Shown here: piece after piece, positions 1-4,469 of the stretch | Position numbering within the stretch: position 1 is the stretch's first letter | Layout: each line of letters begins with the position of its first letter | Assembly: GCA_025966215.1 (NCBI GenBank) | Contig: JAOPVM010000209.1 | Location: 1-6,221 of the forward strand | Source of the DNA: Klenkia sp. | GTDB lineage: Bacteria > Actinomycetota > Actinomycetes > Mycobacteriales > Geodermatophilaceae | Reading direction: 5' to 3' | Length of the DNA stretch: 6,221 nucleotides | The notes under the pieces: model-generated | Database searches by the model: none | What the model saw: only the letters and a program-made list of their open reading frames with translations | What the model was told of the DNA's origin: nothing | Made by a program: the position numbers and the translations under genes

Positions 1-693
1 ATCGTGTCCCTGGTGCCCTCGCTGACCGAGGCGTTCGCGGTGACGGTGCCCGATCGGCTGGTCGGGGCCACCGACTGGTGCACCCACCCCGCAGACCTCG
101 ACGTCACCCGGGTGCGCGGTACGAAGAACCCCGACCGGGCCGCGATCGCCGCCCTCGAGCCGGACCTCGTGGTCTGCAACCAGGAGGAGAACCGCCAGCT
201 GGACGTCGAACGGCTGCGCTCGGCCGGCATCGGTGTCTGGGTCACCGCGATCGAGACCCTCGACGGCGCCCTGACCTCGATGGACCGGCTGTTCACCGAG
301 GTGCTCGACGTCGGCACCCCGGACTGGCTGGCCACCGCCCGCAGCGCCTGGGCCGCCCCGGCGACCCCCGGGCCACGCGTCGCCGTCCCGATCTGGCGGG
401 ACCCGTGGATGTGGGTGGGCGCGCGGACCTTCACCGGTGACCTGCTCGCCCGCCTCGGCCTGGTCAACGCCGTCACCGAGGAGCGCTACCCCAGGGCCGA
501 GCCGGACGACATGGACGCCGAGCTGTTCCTGCTGCCCGACGAGCCCTACGTGTTCACCACCGACGACGGGCCCGAGGCCTTCCCCGGCCGGGCGACCGCG
601 CTGGTCAGTGGGCGACTGCTCACCTGGTACGGCCCGTCCCTGGCCACCGCCCGCGCCGACCTGACCGCCGTTCTGCCGAGAGGGACCCGATGA
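1..693 (+). CDS. Helical backbone metal receptor, BtuF/periplasmic-binding-protein-2-like (5' partial)
   Basis: The reading frame is open from base 1, and the first visible residues (I-V-S-L-V-P-S-L-T-E) are the conserved N-terminal strand and helix of helical-backbone metal receptors, the fold of vitamin B12 and siderophore binding proteins. The true start therefore lies upstream, and the GTG at base 4 is probably an internal valine. About 230 residues are visible, close to full length for the short actinobacterial form (roughly 250). Landmarks are the motif DWCTHPA near residues 25-31, GTKNPD near 40-45, and a C-terminal WYGPS near 209-213. No signal peptide or lipobox can be seen, but the extreme N-terminus is missing. 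Family knowledge suggests binding of a corrinoid or metal chelate; the ligand is unknown. The stop overlaps the next start (ATGA at 690-693), so the two genes are probably co-transcribed and translationally coupled. No permease or ATPase gene is visible. Confidence 0.85.
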   Translation: MVSLVPSLTEAFAVTVPDRLVGATDWCTHPADLDVTRVRGTKNPDRAAIAALEPDLVVCNQEENRQLDVERLRSAGIGVWVTAIETLDGALTSMDRLFTEVLDVGTPDWLATARSAWAAPATPGPRVAVPIWRDPWMWVGARTFTGDLLARLGLVNAVTEERYPRAEPDDMDAELFLLPDEPYVFTTDDGPEAFPGRATALVSGRLLTWYGPSLATARADLTAVLPRGTR

Positions 694-1628
694 GCTCCAC
701 GACGACCGACCCCGTGCTGCCCCCGCCCGTGCTGCAGGAGGTCGCCGACGGCGTCTTCGCCTACGTGCAGCCCGACGGCACCTGGTGGGTGAACAACACC
801 GGCCTGCTGGTCGGCCGCCGCGGTGCCGCGATCGTGGACACCTGCTCCACCGAGAAGCGCACCCGGGCCTTCCGGGACACCATCGCCACGGTCACCGACC
901 AGCCGGTGCGCACCCTGGTCAACACCCACCACCACGGCGACCACACGCACGGCAACTGGCTGTTCGGCGGGGCCACCGTGGTCGGCCACGAGGCCACCCG
1001 GGAGGGCGTGATCGCCGCCGGCATCCCCGGTGACCAGCCGTTCTGGACCCCGTTCGACATCGGCGAGGTCGTCCTGGAGCCGCCGTTCCTCACCTACACC
1101 GACGGCGTCACCCTCTGGGTCGACGACCGCCGGGTCGAGGTCACCCACGTCGGCACCCCGGCGCACACCACCAACGACTCGGTGGTGTGGCTGCCCGAGC
1201 AGAAGACGCTGTTCGCCGGCGACCTCCTGTTCGCCGGCGGCACCCCCTTCCTGGTGATGGGCTCGCTGGCCGGCGCGATCGAGGTGCTGGAGCAGGTCGT
1301 CTCCCCGCTGGGCGCCGAGACGATCGTCCCCGGCCACGGCCCGGTGGCCGGCCCCGAGCTGGTGACCCAGATCCTCGGCTACCTGCACTGGCTCGACGGC
1401 GTCGCCCGCGACTCCTTCGCCGCCGGGGTCGCGCCCCTGGAGGCCGCCCGCAGCGTCGACCTGGGCGAGTACGCCGGGTGGAGCGACGCCGAGCGGATCG
1501 TGGGCAACCTGCACCGGGCGCACGCCGAGCTCGCCGGGGGCGGGCGCGGTTGCAGGATCGACGTCCCCGCCGCGTTGGCCGACATGGTCACCTACAACGG
1601 CGGGCAGCGGCTGACCTGCATCGCGTGA
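690..1628 (+). CDS. MBL-fold (metallo-beta-lactamase superfamily) metallo-hydrolase, 312 aa
   Basis: This 312-residue protein carries the full metal-binding set of the superfamily: HxHxDH at H80-H82-D84-H85 (within THHHGDHTHGN), a further ligand at H159 (PAHTTND), the bridging aspartate D178 (FAGDLLF) and H216 (VPGHGP). A binuclear metal hydrolase is therefore well supported. Spacing and length resemble glyoxalase II-like and lactonase-like hydrolases rather than true beta-lactamases; the substrate (thioester, lactone or other ester) cannot be assigned. No signal peptide is evident, so it is probably cytoplasmic. The ATG at 690 overlaps the upstream stop and is preceded by an AGGG at 681-684, five bases away, which supports this start. 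The last 25 residues (through DMVTYNGG to LTCIA) look like a conserved tail of a particular actinobacterial subfamily, from memory. It has no GTCAAC-type operator of its own, so nothing ties its regulation to the thiolase downstream. Confidence 0.92.
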   Translation: MSSTTTDPVLPPPVLQEVADGVFAYVQPDGTWWVNNTGLLVGRRGAAIVDTCSTEKRTRAFRDTIATVTDQPVRTLVNTHHHGDHTHGNWLFGGATVVGHEATREGVIAAGIPGDQPFWTPFDIGEVVLEPPFLTYTDGVTLWVDDRRVEVTHVGTPAHTTNDSVVWLPEQKTLFAGDLLFAGGTPFLVMGSLAGAIEVLEQVVSPLGAETIVPGHGPVAGPELVTQILGYLHWLDGVARDSFAAGVAPLEAARSVDLGEYAGWSDAERIVGNLHRAHAELAGGGRGCRIDVPAALADMVTYNGGQRLTCIA

Positions 1629-1634
1629 CGTCCG

Positions 1635-1667
1635 ACCGCCGGGGCGGTTACGGTCAGGTCTGACCGT
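1635..1667 (+). terminator. Two adjacent dyads after the MBL gene; weak terminator or operator candidate
   Basis: Directly after the MBL stop lie ACCGCC-GG-GGCGGT (1635-1648) and, one base later, ACGGTCAG-GT-CTGACCGT (1650-1667). The second has perfect 8-base arms around a 2-base centre and could fold as a 7-bp stem with a 4-base loop. There is no T-run after either, so an intrinsic terminator is only one reading. An 18-bp dyad of this form is also a usual shape for a dimeric regulator's operator. Confidence 0.4.
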
Positions 1668-1717
1668 CGACGTCGGCCCTTGCGTCCGAGCACCGCGCAG
1701 GCGACGATGGCCGTTGA

Positions 1718-1735
1718 GTCAACTCATGTGTTGAC
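1718..1735. promoter_or_regulatory. Operator A: GTCAAC-N6-GTTGAC dyad upstream of the thiolase
   Basis: The plus strand reads GTCAACTCATGTGTTGAC, a dyad with 16 of 18 positions symmetric, ending 50 bases before the thiolase ATG. Read on the minus strand it is GTCAACACATGAGTTGAC, identical at 15 of 18 positions to the site at 4390-4407, or 18 of 21 when the three bases (GTC) preceding each are included. An overlapping shorter palindrome, GTTGA-G-TCAAC, covers 1713-1723, so half-sites alternate across the stretch. The right arm holds a TTGACG that could serve as a -35 box, but no convincing -10 follows at 16-18 bases. It is interpreted as a repressor-binding site of TetR-like style; the regulator is not in the window. 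Confidence 0.68.
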
Positions 1736-1741
1736 GACGGT

Positions 1742-1759
1742 CCCGGCAGAGCTGCCGGG
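1742..1759 (+). promoter_or_regulatory. Stem-loop or palindrome in the thiolase leader
   Basis: CCCGGCAG-AG-CTGCCGGG has perfect 8-base arms and lies between operator A and the thiolase ribosome-binding site, ending 26 bases before the ATG. If transcription starts upstream, the RNA can form a 7-bp, very GC-rich hairpin with a 4-base loop. No T-run follows, which argues against termination. It could be a second operator, a leader structure affecting mRNA stability, or neutral. Confidence 0.4.
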
Positions 1760-1773
1760 CCCCTGTGACCGAG

Positions 1774-1778
1774 AGGAG
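1774..1778 (+). promoter_or_regulatory. Ribosome-binding site that sets the thiolase start
   Basis: AGGAG, within GAGAGGAG at 1771-1778, sits seven bases before the ATG at 1786. It decides in favour of that ATG over the in-frame GTG at 1765, which would place the Shine-Dalgarno inside the gene. Confidence 0.85.
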
Positions 1779-1785
1779 TCGCGAC

Positions 1786-2922
1786 ATGCGCGACGCAGTC
1801 ATCGTCGAGGCCGTCCGCACGCCCGTCGGCAAGCGCAACGGGGGCCTGTCGGGCGTCCACCCCACCGAGCTGTCGGCCCACGTGCTGAAGTCCCTCGTCT
1901 CCCGCGCCGGGATCGACCCGGTGCTGGTGGACGACGTGATCTGGGGCTGTGTCTCCCAGATCGGTGAGCAGACCTACGACATCGCCCGCAACGCCGTGCT
2001 CTCCGCCGGCTGGCCCGAGAGCGTCCCCGGCACGACCGTGGACCGTCAGTGCGGCTCCTCCCAGCAGGCCGTGCACTTCGCGGCTGCCGGTCTGGTCGCC
2101 GGGCACTACGACGTCGTCGTCGCCGGCGGCGTGGAGTCGATGAGCCGGGTGCCCATGGGCTCTTCGGTCAACGGCATGGACCCCCTCGGCGAGGACTACC
2201 GGGCCCGCTACGGCTCCCCCAACCAGGGCGTCGGCGCCGAGCTCATCGCCGAGAAGTGGGGCCTCTCGCGCACCCAGCTCGACGAGTTCGCCATCCGCTC
2301 GCACGAGCGCGCCGCCGCCGCCCAGGACGAGGGCCGCTTCGACGCCCAGATCGCCCCGGTCGACGCCCCCGAGGGCCGGGTGACCCAGGACGAGGGCATC
2401 CGTCGCGGCGGCACCGTCGAGGGCCTGGCGAACCTGAAGACCCCGTTCAAGGCCGACGGCGTCGTCTCGGCCGGCAACGCCAGCCAGATCTCCGACGGCT
2501 CGGCGGCGCTGCTCATGATGACCGCCGAGAAGGCCGCCGAGCTGGGCCTGAAGCCCCTCGCCCGGGTGCACAGCGTGGCCCTGGCCGGCGACGACCCGGT
2601 CAAGATGCTCACCGCGCCCATCCCGGCGACCAAGAAGCTGCTCGAGCGTTCCGGCCTGCGGCTCGACGAGATCGGGGTCTTCGAGATCAACGAGGCCTTC
2701 GCCCCCGTCCCGCTGGCCTGGCAGATCGAGATCGGCGCCGACGAGAAGCTGCTCAACCCCCTCGGCGGTGCCATCGCCCTGGGTCACCCGCTGGGCGGCT
2801 CCGGTGCCCGCATCATGACCACGATGCTGCACCACATGAAGGACAACGGGATCCGCTACGGCCTGCAGTCGATGTGCGAGGGCGGCGGCCAGGCCAACGC
2901 CACCGTCCTCGAGCTCCTCTGA
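1786..2922 (+). CDS. Thiolase family acyltransferase (acetyl-CoA C-acyltransferase type), 378 aa
   Basis: The 378-residue protein begins MRDAVIVEAVRTPVGKRNG, the standard thiolase opening, and has the full catalytic apparatus: nucleophilic C89 (DRQCGSSQQA), N302 in NEAFA, H334 in GHPLGGSGAR, and C364 in CEGGGQA. The family condenses two acyl-CoAs, or in the degradative direction cleaves 3-ketoacyl-CoA with CoA. The C-terminal CEGGGQA, in place of the CxGGGxG of biosynthetic acetoacetyl-CoA thiolases, is from memory common among actinobacterial catabolic thiolases, so a beta-oxidation role is favoured. Length is slightly below the usual 390. The start follows AGGAG at seven bases. The gene stands alone on the plus strand, behind the GTCAAC-type operator also found before the BVMO, so it is probably induced with that gene. 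Acyl chain preference cannot be read. Confidence 0.95.
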   Translation: MRDAVIVEAVRTPVGKRNGGLSGVHPTELSAHVLKSLVSRAGIDPVLVDDVIWGCVSQIGEQTYDIARNAVLSAGWPESVPGTTVDRQCGSSQQAVHFAAAGLVAGHYDVVVAGGVESMSRVPMGSSVNGMDPLGEDYRARYGSPNQGVGAELIAEKWGLSRTQLDEFAIRSHERAAAAQDEGRFDAQIAPVDAPEGRVTQDEGIRRGGTVEGLANLKTPFKADGVVSAGNASQISDGSAALLMMTAEKAAELGLKPLARVHSVALAGDDPVKMLTAPIPATKKLLERSGLRLDEIGVFEINEAFAPVPLAWQIEIGADEKLLNPLGGAIALGHPLGGSGARIMTTMLHHMKDNGIRYGLQSMCEGGGQANATVLELL

Positions 2923-2938
2923 CCCACCTGCGCCTCCG

Positions 2939-3032
2939 CAGCGTGGATCAGGTGACCTGATCCAACACTCGCCGCCCTCACCGACGTTGGTGAGGGCGGC
3001 GAGTCGTTGATCAGGAGACCTGATCCACGCTG
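2939..3032. repeat. 94-bp nested inverted repeat between convergent genes
   Basis: Two 44-base arms (2939-2982 and 2989-3032) around a 6-base loop (2983-2988) are complementary at 39 of 44 positions. The inner 16 pairs (from 2967 and 3004 inward) are perfect. Each outer arm is itself a palindrome: GGATCAGGTGACCTGATCC at 2944-2962, symmetric around a central G, and GATCAGG-AGA-CCTGATC at 3009-3025. The DNA can thus fold as one long stem or as three separate hairpins. Most mismatches lie in the centres of the small palindromes and in the 4-base linkers (2963-2966, 3005-3008). Confidence 0.9.
2967..3004. terminator. Bidirectional terminator: core hairpin between thiolase and hydrolase
   Basis: The core is a perfect 16-bp GC-rich stem with the loop GACGTT. 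It lies 44 bases after the thiolase stop and 41 bases past the hydrolase stop on the other strand, so both convergent transcripts can form it. The bases after the stem read CGTT on plus and GTGTT/GTTGG-like on minus, giving only a residual T-tract. Such T-poor strong hairpins are common at actinobacterial 3' ends. Confidence 0.75.
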
Positions 3033-3045
3033 GAGGTCGAGCGGG

Positions 3046-3954
3046 TCAGCCCAGCGGTCCCTCGCCGCGCAGCACGGGCACCAGGGCGGCGGTGAGCTCG
3101 TCGGCCTGGGCGAGGGGACGGTCGAGCCACCAGAAGCCGTGCGGGGCGCCCTCGACGACGCGCACCTGCACCACGACCCCGGCCGCGGCCAGCCGGTCGG
3201 CGTAGGCCAGCCCCTCGTCGCGCAGCGGGTCGAGCTCGGCGACCACCACCGTCGTCGCCGGCAGCCCGGCCAGGTCGGCCGTCAGCAGCGGGGCGGCCGC
3301 CGGGTCGGCGTCGGGGGCGTAGAGCCCCCAGAACCACTCCAGCTCGCGGCGGGTCATCATCGGCCCGTCGGCGAACTCGCGCATCGACCCGGTCTCCCCG
3401 GGTGGGGCGAGGGTGGGGTAGAGCAGCACCTGGGCGTCCGGCAGCCGGTCGCCGGCGTCCCGGAGGACGGCGGACACCCCCGCCACCAGCGCGCCGCCGG
3501 CGCTGTCGCCCAGCAGCACGAGCCGGTCGCCGTCCAGACCCGCCGCCCACCGCACCGCGGCGACGCAGTCCTCCAGCCCGCCGGGGAACGGCGCCTCGGG
3601 GGCCAGCCGGTACCCGACCGAGACGACCACGCAGCCGGCCGCGACGGCCAGCCCGCGGCACGGTCGGTCGGCCGCGGCGATGCTGCCCAGCACGAAGCCC
3701 CCGCCGTGCAGGTAGACCACGACGGCACCCGAGGTGACGTCGTCCGGGCGGTAGACCCGCACCGGCACCGGCCCGGCAGGGCCGGCGACCTCGTGGTCGG
3801 TGACATCGCCCAGCTCGCGTCGCTGCTGCAGCCGGACCACGGCCTCCAGCTGCTCGCGGGCCGCCGGGACTCCCACCTGGTCGTAGGTGGGCACCCCGGC
3901 GGCCGCGAACTTCTCCAGCAGCGCCTGCAGGTCCGGGCGCAGGTCGGGCCTCAG
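3046..3954 (-). CDS. Alpha/beta hydrolase, hormone-sensitive-lipase type (Abhydrolase_3), about 302 aa
   Basis: The protein has the HSL-family oxyanion-hole motif HGGGF (residues 83-87 from the proposed start), the nucleophile elbow GDSAGG with S151, the acid D242 in ELDPLRDEG and H272 in APHGFW, giving a complete Ser-Asp-His triad. YRLAPE and FPGGLEDC between them are also typical of the family. The role is carboxylesterase or lactonase in the cytoplasm. The start is unusual: no ATG exists near the expected N-terminus, and the best candidate is CTG at 3954, overlapping the upstream TGA as CTGA and giving the usual family length. The alternative GTG at 3894 would remove about 20 residues of the cap region and has no good ribosome-binding site. 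Placed after the ALDH remnant and divergent from a BVMO, it is a good candidate to hydrolyse the ester or lactone made by that enzyme. The enzyme family is sure, the start is not. Confidence 0.9.
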   Translation of the reverse strand: MRPDLRPDLQALLEKFAAAGVPTYDQVGVPAAREQLEAVVRLQQRRELGDVTDHEVAGPAGPVPVRVYRPDDVTSGAVVVYLHGGGFVLGSIAAADRPCRGLAVAAGCVVVSVGYRLAPEAPFPGGLEDCVAAVRWAAGLDGDRLVLLGDSAGGALVAGVSAVLRDAGDRLPDAQVLLYPTLAPPGETGSMREFADGPMMTRRELEWFWGLYAPDADPAAAPLLTADLAGLPATTVVVAELDPLRDEGLAYADRLAAAGVVVQVRVVEGAPHGFWWLDRPLAQADELTAALVPVLRGEGPLG

Positions 3955-4301
3955 AGCTGGATCGCCTTGGTCTCGAGGAACTCCTCGAAGCCGGCCGCGC
4001 CGGCCTCGCTGCCCCGCCCGGACTGCTCGTAGCCGCCGAACGGGGCGGCCGGGTTGAAGGCGCTGCCGTTGACCTGCACCTGGCCGGCCTCCAGCTTGCG
4101 GGCCACCCGCACCGCCCGGGCCTGGTCGGCCGCGACGACCTGCTCGGTCGCGGGGTCGAGCACGTCGATCGTCCCGGCCCCGGCGGAGGGCACCCACCGA
4201 CCGTCGACGTAGAGCGCCGTGGCGTCGGCGACGTCACCGGCCCGCAGGCTGGTGAGCAGGTGCTCGAGGGTGGGGGTCGTGGTGTCTGCCGGTGCGGTCA
4301 T
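3951..4301 (-). CDS. Aldehyde dehydrogenase remnant: 116-aa ORF with in-frame loss of the catalytic middle
   Basis: Residues about 29-57 ([10 protein letters not shown] through DPATEQVVA) match the N-terminal strands of NAD(P)-dependent aldehyde dehydrogenases. Residues about 59-116 ([19 protein letters not shown] through PFGGYEQSG to [11 protein letters not shown]) match the family's extreme C-terminus. The roughly 370 residues normally between them, including the coenzyme site, the catalytic glutamate and the catalytic cysteine, are absent, so it cannot be an active dehydrogenase. The frame stays open across the junction. The ATG at 4301 has a good GAGGAG seven bases upstream (4309-4314 on plus coordinates), and the TGA overlaps the proposed CTG start of the hydrolase. 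Expression signals are thus intact while function is lost. It may persist as a leader that couples translation to the hydrolase, or be a recent deletion. The N-terminal 25 residues exceed the usual family start and are unexplained. A pseudogene label would be equally fair. Confidence 0.82.
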   Translation of the reverse strand: MTAPADTTTPTLEHLLTSLRAGDVADATALYVDGRWVPSAGAGTIDVLDPATEQVVAADQARAVRVARKLEAGQVQVNGSAFNPAAPFGGYEQSGRGSEAGAAGFEEFLETKAIQL

Positions 4302-4308
4302 GGTGGTG

Positions 4309-4314
4309 CTCCTC
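4309..4314 (-). promoter_or_regulatory. Ribosome-binding site of the ALDH remnant
   Basis: GAGGAG on the minus strand lies seven bases before the ATG at 4301. It fixes that start against a longer in-frame reading from 4397, which would begin inside operator C. Confidence 0.8.
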
Positions 4315-4339
4315 GTCCAGGGGGTGCTGCCTCGCACGG

Positions 4340-4369
4340 ACGATGACCCGGGCGCGCGACAGCTGTCAA
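4340..4369 (-). promoter_or_regulatory. Probable sigma-70-type promoter for the minus-strand unit
   Basis: On the minus strand a perfect TTGACA (4369 down to 4364) is followed after 18 bases by CATCGT (4345 down to 4340), an acceptable -10. Transcription would begin near 4333 and leave a short leader before the ALDH-remnant ribosome-binding site. The -35 overlaps operator B. Confidence 0.55.
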
Positions 4370-4382
4370 CACCAGTGTGGAC
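4365..4382. promoter_or_regulatory. Operator B: GTCAACAC-CA-GTGTGGAC dyad
   Basis: GTCAACACCAGTGTGGAC is symmetric at all but one arm position (7 of 8 arm pairs, with a 2-base centre). It shares its first nine bases with operator C, which begins exactly 25 bases later, and matches it at 14 of 18 positions. It overlaps the -35 box of the minus-strand promoter. Of the three sites it has the weaker right arm (GTGGAC in place of GTTGAC). Confidence 0.6.
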
Positions 4383-4389
4383 CGATGTC

Positions 4390-4407
4390 GTCAACACCTA
4401 CGTTGAC
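4390..4407. promoter_or_regulatory. Operator C: GTCAACACCTACGTTGAC dyad before the BVMO
   Basis: Perfect 6-base arms GTCAAC and GTTGAC are separated by six bases, as in operator A, and the sequence matches A (minus-strand reading) at 15 of 18 positions. Its right arm contains the TTGAC of the BVMO -35 box, so a bound protein should block polymerase. Confidence 0.68.
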
Positions 4408-4431
4408 ACCGCCTGCGCACCGCCTTACCGT
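4403..4431 (+). promoter_or_regulatory. Sigma-70-type promoter of the BVMO gene
   Basis: A perfect -35 TTGACA (4403-4408) and a -10 TACCGT (4426-4431) are spaced by 17 bases. Transcription would start near 4438, about 32 bases before the ATG. The -10 and predicted start are covered by the 12-bp palindrome ACCGTCGACGGT (4427-4438), and the -35 by operator C. Confidence 0.7.
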
Positions 4432-4458
4432 CGACGGTGCACCAGCGGAGCCGACGAC

Positions 4459-4463
4459 GGGAG
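4459..4463 (+). promoter_or_regulatory. Ribosome-binding site that sets the BVMO start
   Basis: GGGAG lies six bases before the ATG at 4470. This ATG is preferred over the in-frame GTG at 4437, which would fall at the predicted transcription start and add eleven residues of arginine-rich, unconserved sequence. Confidence 0.8.
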
Positions 4464-4469
4464 CACCCC

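Noticed and set aside
918..926. GTCAACACC half-site inside the MBL gene
   Set aside because: It encodes Val-Asn-Thr just before the metal-binding histidines and has no GTTGAC partner at the operator spacing, so it is explained by coding.
546..1523. Minus-strand open frame opposite the receptor and MBL genes
   Set aside because: It spans two real genes with clear motifs on the plus strand and has no recognisable domain or ribosome-binding site.
690..1628. Antibiotic-resistance beta-lactamase reading of the MBL gene
   Set aside because: The superfamily ligands are shared by many hydrolases. There is no visible signal peptide, and the length and C-terminal tail fit a housekeeping or catabolic hydrolase better.
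1765..1785. GTG start adding seven residues to the thiolase
   Set aside because: The strong AGGAG is positioned for the ATG at 1786, and the family normally begins at this MRDAVIVEAVRTP motif.
1654..2835. Minus-strand open frame opposite the thiolase
   Set aside because: It is a shadow of the thiolase, low in complexity, and runs through the operator region.
2939..3032. Insertion sequence or CRISPR interpretation of the nested repeat
   Set aside because: There is no transposase, no obvious flanking target duplication and no regularly spaced direct repeats. Only an inverted arrangement between two gene ends is seen.
3007..4032. Plus-strand open frame opposite the hydrolase
   Set aside because: It is antisense to a hydrolase with an intact catalytic triad, starts inside the terminator repeat, and its translation is repetitive Gly/Arg/His/Gln-rich sequence.
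3955..4197. Upstream extension of the hydrolase frame
   Set aside because: The extra 81 residues are arginine/glycine-rich, unlike any hydrolase N-terminus, and overlap the ALDH-derived ORF in another frame.
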